The position numbers and the translations under genes were made by a program. A stretch of DNA of 64,000 nt, taken from Archaeoglobales archaeon (lineage in GTDB: Archaea; Halobacteriota; Archaeoglobi; Archaeoglobales; Archaeoglobaceae). This document shows, in pieces, positions 19,506 to 30,373 of the stretch; the stretch's first letter is position 1; each line of letters starts with the position of its first letter. The DNA is taken from the NCBI GenBank assembly GCA_011605865.1, contig JAAOZI010000012.1, positions 1 to 64,000 on the forward strand, written 5' to 3'. The notes beneath the pieces were generated by a model that was not told where the DNA came from, did not search any database, and saw only the letters and a program-made list of their open reading frames with translations.

Positions 19506-20384
19506 TCAATAGCCTATTTCTTTCAATCTTTCCTTAAGAATTTCTGCTGATTTTCTGAGCTTTTCTAGGTCTTCCTTGCTCAAATTAAATTCTAAAATTT
19601 CCACCCCATTCTTCCCAAGTCTAACTGGAACACCGATTGCTACATCCTTTATCCCATACTCCCCCTGAAGGACGACGCTGCAGGGCATGATTTCTTTTGT
19701 ATTTTCAACTACAGCTTTTATCATCCTGAAAATAGAGACCGCCGGGCCAAATATCGTTGCCCCTTTTCTTTTTATTACTTCAGCGGCAACTTCTCTTGTG
19801 GCCTTCTCTGCAGCTTCCAAGTCCGCTCTCTCTATTTTCGAGATACTTCTAGCTATGAACATGCTATCTCCATGTTCTCCAATAATCCAAGCTCTTTCGA
19901 ACTTCGCATTCATGTCATGCAAAACTCTTGCAAGCCTTGAGGAATCCAGAACGTTTCCCATACCAAAGACTTCATTTCTACTTTTTCCACTCTCTTTCCA
20001 AGCCACGTAGGTCATCAGATCCATCGGATTCGTCACCATTAGAATCTTACTCTCAGGAGAAACTTCAACAATCTTTTTTGATACGTCTCTAATTATTCCT
20101 GCATTCTTTGTCGCCAAGTCGAGTCTCGTCATCCCAGGTTTCCTTGCAAATCCAGCTGAGACGATGACTATTTCACTTCCTTTTAGTAGCGAGTAATTGC
20201 TACCTCCATATATTTTTGGATATTTTCCGATCGCTGAAGCCGCATGCGAGAGATCAATCGCTTCTCCAACAGCCAAATCTTCGGCTATATCAACCAGCGC
20301 AATTTCGTCGACTTCTAAATTCATTAAACAAGTAAAAGCGGTAACACTTCCGACCCTCCCAGCACCCACAAAACCTAGTTTCAT
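19506..20384 (-). CDS. mdh: Malate dehydrogenase (LDH/MDH family)
   Basis: KLGFVGAGRVGSVTAF, AGFARKPGMTRLDL, MVTNPMDLMTYV, WIIGEHGDSMF. Confidence 0.92.
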   Translation of the reverse strand: MKLGFVGAGRVGSVTAFTCLMNLEVDEIALVDIAEDLAVGEAIDLSHAASAIGKYPKIYGGSNYSLLKGSEIVIVSAGFARKPGMTRLDLATKNAGIIRDVSKKIVEVSPESKILMVTNPMDLMTYVAWKESGKSRNEVFGMGNVLDSSRLARVLHDMNAKFERAWIIGEHGDSMFIARSISKIERADLEAAEKATREVAAEVIKRKGATIFGPAVSIFRMIKAVVENTKEIMPCSVVLQGEYGIKDVAIGVPVRLGKNGVEILEFNLSKEDLEKLRKSAEILKERLKEIGY

Positions 20385-20397
20385 GACATTACCTAAT

Positions 20398-20850
20398 TCA
20401 CAAATCTTTAAACTTTACTGAATTTTCACCTCCTAAATCGCGAATATAGAAAGTTGCGGTTGCAACGGCTAGCGTTTCACCCTTCTCATCCAAAAGTTCT
20501 CCAAAACCAACAGCAACTTTGGATCCAATATAAAGCGGTCTTGCAACTGCTCTAATTCTTCCCTTTTGCAGCGGCTTTAAATAATGAATGTTTAGCTGGG
20601 AGGTAACAGCAACCTTCCCCTTAAGGACTAGTTCTCTATTTATATTAAGTCCAATTGCCGAATCTAAAACGCTCGCCGCAACACCTCCATGGGCAACGCC
20701 AAGTGCTTGCAAATGCTTTTCCTCAACTTCCAAGATAATTGCAATCCTTTCTCCTAGCTCTATTTTCATTCCGAGGAGTTTATACCAAGGTGCACTGCCA
20801 ACTTTTTCGACAAATTTTTTTATTAACTCCATAAGAAGCACTATACGCAA
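20398..20850 (-). CDS. PaaI-family hotdog thioesterase
   Basis: LGVAHGGVAASVLDSAIGLNINREL; QLNIHYLKPLQKGRIRAVARP. Confidence 0.85.
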   Translation of the reverse strand: MRIVLLMELIKKFVEKVGSAPWYKLLGMKIELGERIAIILEVEEKHLQALGVAHGGVAASVLDSAIGLNINRELVLKGKVAVTSQLNIHYLKPLQKGRIRAVARPLYIGSKVAVGFGELLDEKGETLAVATATFYIRDLGGENSVKFKDL

Positions 20851-20881
20851 ATTTTAAAAACCTTACATTTACCAAAAAACG

Positions 20882-21355
20882 ATGTCTACAAGAAACCCGA
20901 AAGCTGTCATATTGATGGGTTCAAAAGCGGATCTCGATTTCTGCAAGCAAATAGCAGAAAAGTTGAAACTTTTCAGCATAGAAAGCGATTTAAGAATAGC
21001 ATCCGCACATAAAACCCCGGAACACGTCTTAAACATTCTAAAAAGCTATGAAGAGGATCGAGTTGTTTTCATAACAGTTGCTGGAAGAAGTAACGCCCTG
21101 AGCGGTTTTGTAGATGCAAACACCGATAAACCGGTGATAGCGGCACCGCCGATAAAAGATAACTGGATAGATCTTTTCTCCAGCATCAGAATGCCTTCAG
21201 GAGTCGCTTCCATGCTCGTTCTCGAAGCCGAAAATGTTGCGCTCGCTGTTGCAAAGATCTTCGCCTTAAGCGATGAAAGAGTTCGAAGAGCTGTAATAGA
21301 TTACCAAAAAAGAAAGAAAGAGGAGATCTTAAAGTCTGATGAAGAGGTGAAATAG
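20882..21355 (+). CDS. purE: PurE-type AIR carboxylase / N5-CAIR mutase
   Basis: VILMGSKADLDFCKQIAEKLK...LRIASAHKTPEHVL...AGRSNALSGFVDANT...MPSGVASMLVL. Confidence 0.9.
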   Translation: MSTRNPKAVILMGSKADLDFCKQIAEKLKLFSIESDLRIASAHKTPEHVLNILKSYEEDRVVFITVAGRSNALSGFVDANTDKPVIAAPPIKDNWIDLFSSIRMPSGVASMLVLEAENVALAVAKIFALSDERVRRAVIDYQKRKKEEILKSDEEVK

Positions 21356-21356
21356 G

Positions 21357-22358
21357 GTGGGGAGTGTTAAGGATCTAATTGTAATAAAAGAACCCTCAGA
21401 AAAGTTAGGTGAAGGCATTTTCGAATTTTCTGATAGATTTTCCGTATTTGATTACGGTGAAATGCCGGACAAGATCGAAGGAAAAGGATGTTCCTTATGT
21501 CTTATTTCGGCCTTCTTTTTTGAAAAAATAGAAGATAAGGGTATGAAAACGCACTATCTTGGATTAATCGAAAATGAAAAGCTGAAGAGATTTGACGAAC
21601 TGGAAGGCGTCACTAACAAAATGCGTATAAGACTTGTAAGGGTGATTAGACCGAAAAAGGAGAATGGTTACGACTACTCAATATTCAAGAGAGAGAGAGG
21701 AAACTTCCTTTTACCGTTAGAAATAATATACAGAAACAAAATACCCGAAGGTTCTTCTTTGCTCAGAAGAATTGAAAAAGGGGAGGTATCACCAAAAGAT
21801 TTTGGACTTAAAGAGATAAGAGCAGGAATGAAATTAGAGAGACCTATTATCGATTTCAGCACCAAGTTGGAGGATATAGACAGATATTTGAGCTACGAGG
21901 AGGCAAAGAATATAGCGGGTCTTAGTGATTCAGAGTTTGAAGAACTGAAGAATATTACACTCGAAATAAATGAATTGATAACGAGAGAGACTTCAAAAGT
22001 TGGATTGGAAAACGAAGATGGAAAAATAGAAATGGCTTTCGATGTCGATCGGAATTTCATGATAGTTGACGCCGTTGGAACACCAGACGAGTGTAGATTC
22101 AGTTTTGATGGTTTTGAAGTAAGTAAAGAGTTTCTCAGAATCTACTACAGAAAAACTGAATGGTTTGAGAGAGTAAAGAGATACAAGGGCTTACCCAACT
22201 GGAGAGAACTCGTTGGAAGACCACCTGAACTGACTAAAGATATAAAAAGGTTAAGCTCACTCATCTACAAATCTCTCTGTAACGAGATTACCGGAAGAAA
22301 ATTTTTCGACGTTCCAAAGCTTAAGGAAATCGTTAAAGAATTTAGGGAAATGCTATGA
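21357..22358 (+). CDS. purC: Phosphoribosylaminoimidazole-succinocarboxamide synthase
   Basis: KLGEGIFEFSDRFSVFDYGEMPDKIEGKG; IDAVGTPDE-like VDAVGTPDECRF; follows purE. Confidence 0.88.
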   Translation: MGSVKDLIVIKEPSEKLGEGIFEFSDRFSVFDYGEMPDKIEGKGCSLCLISAFFFEKIEDKGMKTHYLGLIENEKLKRFDELEGVTNKMRIRLVRVIRPKKENGYDYSIFKRERGNFLLPLEIIYRNKIPEGSSLLRRIEKGEVSPKDFGLKEIRAGMKLERPIIDFSTKLEDIDRYLSYEEAKNIAGLSDSEFEELKNITLEINELITRETSKVGLENEDGKIEMAFDVDRNFMIVDAVGTPDECRFSFDGFEVSKEFLRIYYRKTEWFERVKRYKGLPNWRELVGRPPELTKDIKRLSSLIYKSLCNEITGRKFFDVPKLKEIVKEFREML

Positions 22359-23425
22359 AGGCCGCACTCGCACTTGAAGATGGCACATATGTAGAGGGAA
22401 AGGCCTTCGGGGCAGAAAAAATAGCTACGGGGGAAATAGTTTTCTGCACTTCCATGACGGGCTACGTGGAAGCTTTGACAGATCCGAGCTACAAGGGACA
22501 AATTCTAATGATGACGTATCCCTTAATTGGCAACTACGGAGTTTGCAAGGAGGACTTCGAAAGCGATGGGGTAAAAGTTGAGGGATTCGTTGTAAAAGAG
22601 CTTTGCAAAAAACCTAGCAATTATAGGAGTGAGATGACTGTAGATGAGCTTCTAAAAAGTTACGATGTCGTAGGAATTGAAGGAGTCGATACACGAATGC
22701 TAACAAAGAAGATCAGAGTTTACGGCTCAATGAAAGCCGCAATTGGCATTGATGTTGAGAAAGAGAAGCTGATAGAGATTGCAAGGAATCAACCGTTTAT
22801 ATCGGACATCGATCTCGTTGACAAGGTATGCGTAAAAGAACCAAAGAGATTAGATGTTGGCGGAAAGTTCGAAGTCGTGCTGATAGATTGTGGGGTCAAG
22901 ATGAGCATAGTCAGGCAACTCCTGAAGAGGGAGATAAATGTCACCCTAGTTCCATTCAACTTTCCGGCTAGGGAAATATTGGAAATGGATCCCGATGGTG
23001 TTTTTGTTTCAAATGGTCCAGGAGACCCGGCAAGGGTTAAAGAGTCGATCGAAACAATAAGAAATATTGCCGGAAAATTGCCACTGGCAGGAATTTGCCT
23101 CGGCCACCAGTTAACAGCCCTTGCTTTCAAAGCAAAGACCTTTAAGTTGAAATTTGGACATCACGGAAGCAATCAACCAACAAAAGATCTCGAAACAGGT
23201 AGAGTTTTTATTTCAAGCCAAAATCACAACTTTGCTGTAGACGAAAAAACGCTACCCAAGGATTTCATAGTAACACAGATAAATCTGAATGACAGAACTG
23301 TAGAAGGTTTGAAACACAGAGAACTACCGATAATAACGGTACAGTACCATCCGGAAGCAGGACCGGGGCCGCATGACACATATTTCTTTTTCGACAACTT
23401 TGTCAAAATGCTAAAGGAGTGGTAG
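22355..23425 (+). CDS. carA: Carbamoyl-phosphate synthase small subunit
   Basis: [62 protein letters not shown]. Confidence 0.97.
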   Translation: MKAALALEDGTYVEGKAFGAEKIATGEIVFCTSMTGYVEALTDPSYKGQILMMTYPLIGNYGVCKEDFESDGVKVEGFVVKELCKKPSNYRSEMTVDELLKSYDVVGIEGVDTRMLTKKIRVYGSMKAAIGIDVEKEKLIEIARNQPFISDIDLVDKVCVKEPKRLDVGGKFEVVLIDCGVKMSIVRQLLKREINVTLVPFNFPAREILEMDPDGVFVSNGPGDPARVKESIETIRNIAGKLPLAGICLGHQLTALAFKAKTFKLKFGHHGSNQPTKDLETGRVFISSQNHNFAVDEKTLPKDFIVTQINLNDRTVEGLKHRELPIITVQYHPEAGPGPHDTYFFFDNFVKMLKEW

Positions 23426-23426
23426 A

Positions 23427-26400
23427 ATGCCGAAAAGAGAGGACATAAATAAAATAATGGTCATAGGAAGCGGCCCAATTGTAATAGGCCAAGCGGCAGA
23501 ATTTGATTACTCCGGAAGTCAAGCCTGCAAAGCTCTAAAAGAAGAGGGTTGCAGAGTTGTATTGGTCAACTCCAATCCTGCAACAATAATGACAGATCCA
23601 GAAATGGCAGACAGGATATATATAGAACCCCTAACCCCTGACGTCGTTGCAAAAATAGTTGAGAGAGAGACTCCGGATGCCATACTGCCCACTCTTGGCG
23701 GACAAACTGCGCTAAACTTGGCAATTCAGCTCGACGAAATGGGTATACTCGAGGAATACGGAGTAAAGTTAATAGGAGCAAACGCAGAAGCGATAAGAAA
23801 AGCTGAGGACAGAGAGCTCTTTAAGCAATGCATGCTGAAAATAGGTCTAGAAGTGCCTAGAAGTAGAAGTGTTTATGACGTCGGTTCCGCACTAGAGTTT
23901 GCTGAAGAAGTCGGATATCCTGTGATAATAAGACCGGCCTTCACTTTAGGCGGAACTGGTGGGGGAATAGCCTACAACAAAGAGGAACTTAAAGAAATAG
24001 TTTCCAAAGGGCTAAGACTTTCACTAATAGGTCAAGTACTAGTTGAAGAGAGCGTTATAGGCTGGAAAGAGTTCGAACTGGAAGTCATGCGTGATCTGGC
24101 TGACAATGTCGTAATAATCTGTTCGATTGAAAACTTCGACCCGATGGGCATCCATACTGGGGATAGCATAACAGTTGCTCCTGCACAGACACTTACGGAT
24201 TACGAATACCAGAGAATGAGAGATGCTGCGATTGCAATAATAAGAGAGATAGGCGTTGAAACCGGCGGTAGCAATATACAGTTCGCGATTAATCCGGAAA
24301 ATGGAAGAATGGTTGCGATAGAAATGAACCCTAGAGTATCGAGAAGTTCGGCTCTCGCTTCAAAAGCGACGGGATTTCCAATTGCAAAGATAGCGGCAAA
24401 ACTTGCAATTGGCTATACTTTGGATGAAATCCCCAACGACATCACAAAAGAGACTCCTGCAAGCTTCGAACCAGCTATCGACTACGTCGTTGTTAAAGTT
24501 CCGAGATTTGCATTCGACAAGTTCCCAACTGCGAATCAAGTTCTTGGTACTCAGATGAAAAGCGTTGGAGAGGTTATGGCAATTGGAAGAACTTTTGAAG
24601 AGGCTTTGCAGAAAGCCCTAAGAAGTCTAGAAATTGGAAGATACGGACTTGGTTGTGATGGAAAAGATAAAAAAGTTACAAAAGAAGAAATAATAAGAAA
24701 ACTCAGATTTCCGAGCCATGATAGGGTCTTCTACATACGCTATGCCTTTCAGCAGGGATTTACGGTGGAGGAAGTTTACAGATTGACTCAAATAGATCCT
24801 TGGTTCCTAGAAAAGATAAAAAATATAGTGGATTTTGAAGAAAAACTAAAAGAGCTTGCAAAAAAGTACAGACTAGAAGAGATACCAAAAGAAATTTTAA
24901 AAGAAGCTAAAAAGCTCGGATTTTCAGACAGACAAATTGCACATATCTTTGGTATTAAAGAGTTTGAGGTTAGGAGAATAAGGAAAGAGAAAGGTGTTAA
25001 GCCTGTATACAAAATGGTCGACACATGCGCTGCTGAGTTTGAGGCAAAAACACCATATTACTATTCAAGCTATGAAGACGAGAATGAGGCAATTCCTACA
25101 AAGAAGAAAAAGGTGATGATTCTCGGATCAGGACCGAACAGAATTGGGCAGGGAATAGAATTTGACTACTGCTGCGTCCATGCTGTATTGAGTGCCAAGG
25201 AGGAGGGTTATGAAACGATAATGGTCAACTGCAATCCCGAAACCGTTTCAACCGATTACGACACATCAGACAGACTATACTTCGAACCTATCACCTGCGA
25301 AGACGTTATGAACATTTACGAGAACGAACAACCTGAAGGTGTTTTTGTACAGTTCGGAGGTCAAACACCACTTAATATATCCAAGGATCTGGAATACTGT
25401 GGTGCGAGAATAATCGGGACTTCAGTCGATTCTATTGACATAGCTGAGGATCGAAAAAGGTTCGACGAACTTTTAGAGAGACTCGGAATTCCTAGACCAA
25501 AAGGGGGGATCGCCTTTAGTATAGAAGAAGCGAAGAAAGTCGCAAAAGAGATAGGATATCCTGTTCTCGTGAGACCTAGCTATGTACTTGGCGGAAGAGC
25601 TATGAGAATTGTTTACGATGAAAAAATGCTCGAAGAAGTTGCAAACGAGGCGATAGAGGTAAGTGAGGCGAAACCAATACTCATAGACAAATTCTTGGAA
25701 GATGCCATAGAAGTTGAAGTAGATGCAATTTGTGATGGCGAAGAAGTCTTTATACCAGCCATTATGGAGCACATTGAAGAAGCGGGCGTGCATAGTGGAG
25801 ATGCGGCCTGTGTCATCCCACCAATTTCTTTGTCGAAAGAAATAATGGAAACAATCGAAGAGTATACCAAAAAAATCGCATTAGAATTGAAAGTTGTTGG
25901 ACTGATAAATGTGCAATATGCCGTTAAAGATGGTATTGTTTACGTACTTGAGGCAAATCCAAGAGCGAGCAGAACGGTTCCATTCGTAAGCAAGGTAACA
26001 GGAATACCTCTTGCAAAGATAGCAACAAAAATAGCGCTTGGTAAAAAGTTAAAAGATTTCAACCTCAAAAAACCCGTGCTGAAGCATATTGCGGTAAAAG
26101 AGGCCGTTTTTCCTTTTGCAAAGCTTCCAGGCGTTGATGTTGTTCTTGGTCCGGAAATGAAGTCGACAGGAGAAGTGATGGGCATCGATTACGACTTTGG
26201 ACTGGCCTACTATAAAGCAGAACTAGCTGCCGGGATGCGTTTATCGTTAGAGGGGAACGTCCTGCTCAGCGTAAAGGATGCAGATAAACCAAAAATTGTT
26301 AAAATTGCAAAGAAATTCATAGAACTGGGTTTCAAGATATTCGCTACTGAGGGGACCGCTAGATATTTGAAACAGAATGGAATCGAGGCCGAGCTGGCTT

Positions 26401-26663
26401 TAAAAGTGAGTCAAGGAAGACCGAACGTCGTAGATATGATAATAAATGGTCAGATACAGTTAATAATAAACACCCCAAGCGGAAAAACAGGAAAAACAGA
26501 GGGCTATGAGATTAGAAGGACTGCAGTTGAGTATGGAGTGCCATATATTACTACAATTCCGGGTGCAATCGCAGCTGCAAAGGCGATCGAAGCCATTAAG
26601 AAAGGAGAAATAACGGTTAAGTCGATCCATGAGTACCATGAAGAAGTTCGAAGACTATCTTGA
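23427..26663 (+). CDS. carB: Carbamoyl-phosphate synthase large subunit
   Basis: 1078 aa; [32 protein letters not shown] and second-half [23 protein letters not shown]. Confidence 0.98.
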   Translation: MPKREDINKIMVIGSGPIVIGQAAEFDYSGSQACKALKEEGCRVVLVNSNPATIMTDPEMADRIYIEPLTPDVVAKIVERETPDAILPTLGGQTALNLAIQLDEMGILEEYGVKLIGANAEAIRKAEDRELFKQCMLKIGLEVPRSRSVYDVGSALEFAEEVGYPVIIRPAFTLGGTGGGIAYNKEELKEIVSKGLRLSLIGQVLVEESVIGWKEFELEVMRDLADNVVIICSIENFDPMGIHTGDSITVAPAQTLTDYEYQRMRDAAIAIIREIGVETGGSNIQFAINPENGRMVAIEMNPRVSRSSALASKATGFPIAKIAAKLAIGYTLDEIPNDITKETPASFEPAIDYVVVKVPRFAFDKFPTANQVLGTQMKSVGEVMAIGRTFEEALQKALRSLEIGRYGLGCDGKDKKVTKEEIIRKLRFPSHDRVFYIRYAFQQGFTVEEVYRLTQIDPWFLEKIKNIVDFEEKLKELAKKYRLEEIPKEILKEAKKLGFSDRQIAHIFGIKEFEVRRIRKEKGVKPVYKMVDTCAAEFEAKTPYYYSSYEDENEAIPTKKKKVMILGSGPNRIGQGIEFDYCCVHAVLSAKEEGYETIMVNCNPETVSTDYDTSDRLYFEPITCEDVMNIYENEQPEGVFVQFGGQTPLNISKDLEYCGARIIGTSVDSIDIAEDRKRFDELLERLGIPRPKGGIAFSIEEAKKVAKEIGYPVLVRPSYVLGGRAMRIVYDEKMLEEVANEAIEVSEAKPILIDKFLEDAIEVEVDAICDGEEVFIPAIMEHIEEAGVHSGDAACVIPPISLSKEIMETIEEYTKKIALELKVVGLINVQYAVKDGIVYVLEANPRASRTVPFVSKVTGIPLAKIATKIALGKKLKDFNLKKPVLKHIAVKEAVFPFAKLPGVDVVLGPEMKSTGEVMGIDYDFGLAYYKAELAAGMRLSLEGNVLLSVKDADKPKIVKIAKKFIELGFKIFATEGTARYLKQNGIEAELALKVSQGRPNVVDMIINGQIQLIINTPSGKTGKTEGYEIRRTAVEYGVPYITTIPGAIAAAKAIEAIKKGEITVKSIHEYHEEVRRLS

Positions 26664-27321
26664 AAATCTCGTAAAACTCGATATAGACAGAGACTTAAGA
26701 GCTGGAAAACCTGAAGCCGTATTTGGCGAAGGGAAACCGGTTGAGGTATTAGTCAGAATAGCAGAAGAGTATAAGAAAAAAGGGAAGCCAGCGTTGTTCA
26801 CAAGACTCAGCAAAGAACAAATGACGGCCTTGAGATCGATGGGTGCCGAAATAAACGAGACGGCTAGGACGGCAACATTTGGAAAAGCTGAGAAGATTAT
26901 TGGGAAAGTTGCAATCGTAACAGCTGGGACAGCTGATATAGGTGTTGCAGAGGAGGCAAGAGTTACAGCAGAGTTTCTAGGCTTAGAAGTTCTCCGATTT
27001 TACGATGTCGGAGTAGCGGGTCTACACAGAATCGTCGAACCGGTTAGAATTATAAGGGAAAATAACGTTGACAGCGTCATAGTAGTAGCTGGAATGGAGG
27101 GTGCGCTACCATCAGTTATAGCAGGCTTGCTGGATATACCAGTTATTGCAGTTCCGACTTCAGTAGGATATGGAGTCCATTTAAAGGGCATTTCTACACT
27201 CTTTGCAATGCTCCAAAGCTGTCCTTCGGGAGTTGCAGTTGTTAACATAGATAATGGTTTTGGAGCAGCAGTCTTTGCGTATCTGATTTCGAGAGTTAAA
27301 ACAAAATCGAACATAAGATAA
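26629..27321 (+). CDS. larB: LarB-like PurE paralog (pyridinium-3,5-biscarboxylic acid mononucleotide synthase family)
   Basis: [29 protein letters not shown]...[11 protein letters not shown]...[31 protein letters not shown]. Start may be 26638. Confidence 0.88.
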   Translation: MSTMKKFEDYLENLVKLDIDRDLRAGKPEAVFGEGKPVEVLVRIAEEYKKKGKPALFTRLSKEQMTALRSMGAEINETARTATFGKAEKIIGKVAIVTAGTADIGVAEEARVTAEFLGLEVLRFYDVGVAGLHRIVEPVRIIRENNVDSVIVVAGMEGALPSVIAGLLDIPVIAVPTSVGYGVHLKGISTLFAMLQSCPSGVAVVNIDNGFGAAVFAYLISRVKTKSNIR

Positions 27322-27330
27322 TCAAAATTC

Positions 27331-27390
27331 GTTTAAAGGCAAAGCTTCCGGAGTTAAGGGGCTTTGCGCTTCCTTATCTGCCGGTTTGGG
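27331..27390 (+). repeat. Interspersed repeat copy 2, 5' part only (gtttaaaggcaaagcttccggagttaaggggctttgcgcttccttatctgccgg)
   Basis: Matches 15410-15460 and the reverse complement of the 55890-55923 end. Confidence 0.65.
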
Positions 27391-27521
27391 TAAAAAGAGC
27401 ATTTTCGCCAAATAAGAAAAGGAAAAGAAATTTTGGGGTCAATGGATATCGATGTTGAAATTTTAGGTCTTTGAGTAAATGAAAATTGGAAGTTGAGGTC
27501 GTTGAATAATTATAACATTGA

Positions 27522-27592
27522 GTCTGACCTCCTCCCCGTCCTAAAGTGCAAATTTTTCTGCAAGAGCAGAGAGGTTTAGGATTGCATCTCCC
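27522..27592 (-). mobile_element. IS200/IS605 right-end-like hairpin remnant
   Basis: tctgacctcctccccgtcctaaagtgc...ctgcaagagcagagaggtttagg closely matches 56650-56721; imperfect inverted repeat. Confidence 0.6.
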
Positions 27593-27619
27593 TCTTCAGA
27601 AGGCCATAAACGGCAGGCT

Positions 27620-27870
27620 CAACAGTTAGGGCTTTAGAAAGTTTCAGAGCATCGTAGACTACAAAGCAAGGCTTGCGGGATTGAACGTGAAGTATATTGA
27701 GGCCGATTACACTTCAAGCCTGTGCCCGATATGTGGGGAAAAATTAAGCCCGAATGGGTAGGCAAATGAAATGCTCCGAATGCGGATTGGAGGAAGATAG
27801 GGATGTCATAGCTGTGAAGAATACCAGATGGATGCAGGAGCTTCCGTTCACCCCGAAGGCCCTCCCATGA
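27620..27870 (+). pseudogene. tnpB: TnpB (IS605 OrfB) C-terminal remnant with zinc ribbon, several stops
   Basis: FRKFQSIVDYKARLAGLNVKYIEADYTSSLCPICGEKLSPNG / RQMKCSECGLEEDRDVIAVKNTRWM read in two frames. Confidence 0.85.
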
Positions 27871-27978
27871 AAAGAGGAGGGAAGGGATGAAAGTTAATGC
27901 TAGACCGGAACGGAAGATATCGATTGTTGGTACTTCACTAATTAAAAAATTTATATACAGTACCCAAAACAAAATTTT

Positions 27979-28605
27979 ATGAGCGAAAAGGATACGATCA
28001 GTTCTGCCCTCACTAGGCTTGTCGTTTACGTCATTGTTGCCGTTATCATACTCGGAATTCTAAACTGGATATTCCACTACTTCATCCCAGAGACTGTGGC
28101 AAGATATCCCCCATTGCGCAGTTTGGCTATGATTTCAGATTTTGCACCCTATATCTTTATAATAGTTTCACTTGCAATTGGCTGGATGATAATCTCTTCA
28201 ATTGCTTCGCTCCTATACGCTATGAGTGAACCAAAATACGGAGCATCTACGGCTGCAGCGATTAGGAGCCTAGTAAAAATCCTCGGGCTAGGAGGACTTT
28301 TTGCATCAGTAGCTGGTGGTGTCGCTGGCGGGGCGACAGGAGTTGCCCTTGGCGGCTTTATAGGCCTAGTTGTTGGGTTTGCAACTCAGCAAGTACTCGG
28401 ACAAGCAGTCGCCGGACTTTTTATACTTCTCGCAAGACCTTTCAAGATCGGCGACAATGTAGATATAGCCGGAGAAAGTGATGTAATCATAAAAGACATA
28501 GGAACGATGTTCACAGTAGTAGAGAGAAAAGATTCCAATACTGTTTTAATTCCGAGCACGATGATTATAGGGCAGAAAATAGTGATCAGGAGAAAATCTC
28601 AGTAG
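27979..28605 (+). CDS. Small MscS-family mechanosensitive channel protein
   Basis: FIGLVVGFATQQVLGQAVAGLFILLARPFKIGDNVDIAGESDVIIKDIGTMFTVVERKDSNTVLIPSTMIIG. Confidence 0.88.
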   Translation: MSEKDTISSALTRLVVYVIVAVIILGILNWIFHYFIPETVARYPPLRSLAMISDFAPYIFIIVSLAIGWMIISSIASLLYAMSEPKYGASTAAAIRSLVKILGLGGLFASVAGGVAGGATGVALGGFIGLVVGFATQQVLGQAVAGLFILLARPFKIGDNVDIAGESDVIIKDIGTMFTVVERKDSNTVLIPSTMIIGQKIVIRRKSQ

Positions 28606-28619
28606 AAATTTTTATTTAT

Positions 28620-29003
28620 TTAAAAAATTCTCAGAGCAGAATTCACTATAGCAAGTGTTACTAGGTAATCTTCACCGATTGGTTCGCAGATCACTATTTT
28701 TTTACCGTCGAAAATTCCCTCTTTTCTACCTCTTCCTTTCGGAAAACCGAGCATTTCAGGCAAATCTTCCGTCACGTGAAGTCCGTAAGATATGAACAAT
28801 GGAACCACATAGATCACATCGCTTTTCATACTCCTTATTGCCTCATCGGGCGACGGCTTTCTTTTTCGAGCGGCAAAAGCAATTCTTACTTCATCAAACA
28901 ATCCCGATCTCTCTATTCTTTCCCTATGCTTCTCCATTACTTCTCTATAATGATCAAGCTGACTGCCGTGGCCAACTATCAATAAGCCCCGCAATCTAAT
29001 CAC
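28620..29003 (-). CDS. cbiX: Sirohydrochlorin cobaltochelatase, small CbiX type
   Basis: [49 protein letters not shown]; in cobalamin cluster. Confidence 0.85.
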   Translation of the reverse strand: MIRLRGLLIVGHGSQLDHYREVMEKHRERIERSGLFDEVRIAFAARKRKPSPDEAIRSMKSDVIYVVPLFISYGLHVTEDLPEMLGFPKGRGRKEGIFDGKKIVICEPIGEDYLVTLAIVNSALRIF

Positions 29004-29538
29004 CCACGTAAATTATCACGTTGTTCGATTCTACCTTGAGATCTGAAGCCAAACCTTTCTTAATCTTTTCTCCAGAGCAAATGTCCTCAATTATTACGAT
29101 CTGCTTATCTCCAAATACGGAAAGATCGAAATTTTTGTCTGTGAGGATTAAAAGATCTCTTTTCCCAATTTCGAACCTTTTACCATGAGCGTTAACTACC
29201 AAGACCTCACAAAGGTCGATTCTAAGCTTTGAAAGCGCGAGTTGAACACTCGAAATTCCCGGCTCTATTTCTGCTTTTCTAAAGAACTTTCCTAAACCAG
29301 CAACCATGGGATCTCCAGTCGAAAGAACTGCAACATCTCTTTTCTCTCCCTCTTTCTCTATTTCAGCATAAACCTCTCTCGAGAATTTCTTTAAAAGAAC
29401 TTTTTCTCCTCTTATCCACTTTTCAGCTAATTTTAGAGCTCTCTCACTTCCATAAACAACTTCAGCACTGAAGATCATATCCTTTGCCCTTTCTGTGATC
29501 TGCCCCTCACATATCCCTACTCCAATAATCCTCAACAA
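28996..29538 (-). CDS. cbiE: Cobalt-precorrin-7 (C5)-methyltransferase
   Basis: [50 protein letters not shown]. Confidence 0.85.
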   Translation of the reverse strand: MLRIIGVGICEGQITERAKDMIFSAEVVYGSERALKLAEKWIRGEKVLLKKFSREVYAEIEKEGEKRDVAVLSTGDPMVAGLGKFFRKAEIEPGISSVQLALSKLRIDLCEVLVVNAHGKRFEIGKRDLLILTDKNFDLSVFGDKQIVIIEDICSGEKIKKGLASDLKVESNNVIIYVGD

Positions 29539-30373
29539 TCAGATCAACCTCCGCTCCAAATGATTTTGCTTTCTTAAACAAATCTTCATCTCCAGCCCAT
29601 TTCTTGAGTAAACCCGGATATCCCACAATTATCTTCTCGCCATCGTGAGCGGATAGTATCTCATCGAGGTGTAGGCCAAAGACAAAAGGCTGAAAATCTG
29701 GATATTTTTTTCTCACATATTCCCAAGCTCTTCTCCCAGTTGCAATCGCAATTTTTCTATACCTCTTCGCTATTTCGATTTTTACATTAACTAATTCCTT
29801 ACACCATGGTTCAACAAAACCCGTCGTCCCCAAAATCGAGATTCCTCCTTTTATCCCAAGTTCCTCATTCTTCGTTTCCCTTGCTACTTCTCTACCATTA
29901 GGCACTTCAATCAGAACTCCTCCCCTGTATCCGGTTAATTTACAAACTCTTTCTAAGTTTTTAATAATCTGCTCCATTGCCGATCTGCTAACAGCTTTTT
30001 TACCTTTCTTTTCTCCAATGCCCTCTCCGAACTTTATCCCATTCCCTCCTACTTTTGCAAAGAACTCCAAACCATTAGTTACGTCAAATTCATGGTCCCC
30101 AGCAAACTTCTCAGCAACCGCAAAACCGTTCTGTGCCTCAACGTCTAACCTAACGTTTATTCCAATCGGAGTTGAGACTACTACAGTATCAAAATCGTGA
30201 TTAAGGGAAGCAACAGCTGCGACAACAGCAGCAGAAGCGGTGGTTGCGGTTGTTATACCCCTTCTTATAAAACCGTCTTTTTTCAAGATAAACAGGCCGC
30301 TTTTAACAAGAGAATCTTTTCCAGCACACCATTCCTCGGGATATTCGTAGAGTTCAATCGGATCTACCAGCAT
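29507..30373 (-). CDS. cbiD: Cobalt-precorrin-5B (C1)-methyltransferase
   Basis: RRGITTATTASAAVVAAVASL; NGREVARETKNEELGIKGGISILGTTGFVEPWC. Confidence 0.93.
   Translation of the reverse strand: MLVDPIELYEYPEEWCAGKDSLVKSGLFILKKDGFIRRGITTATTASAAVVAAVASLNHDFDTVVVSTPIGINVRLDVEAQNGFAVAEKFAGDHEFDVTNGLEFFAKVGGNGIKFGEGIGEKKGKKAVSRSAMEQIIKNLERVCKLTGYRGGVLIEVPNGREVARETKNEELGIKGGISILGTTGFVEPWCKELVNVKIEIAKRYRKIAIATGRRAWEYVRKKYPDFQPFVFGLHLDEILSAHDGEKIIVGYPGLLKKWAGDEDLFKKAKSFGAEVDLIVEDYWSRDM

Noticed and set aside
25473-25870. Minus-strand ORFs inside carB
   Set aside because: carB is intact and conserved here; antisense ORFs show low-complexity Ser/Phe composition typical of shadows.
27634-27972. Minus-strand ORF of 112 aa
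   Set aside because: Antisense to the TnpB remnant, no domain signature.
28776-28999. Plus-strand ORFs opposite cbiX
   Set aside because: Overlap a conserved chelatase gene; composition not coding-like.
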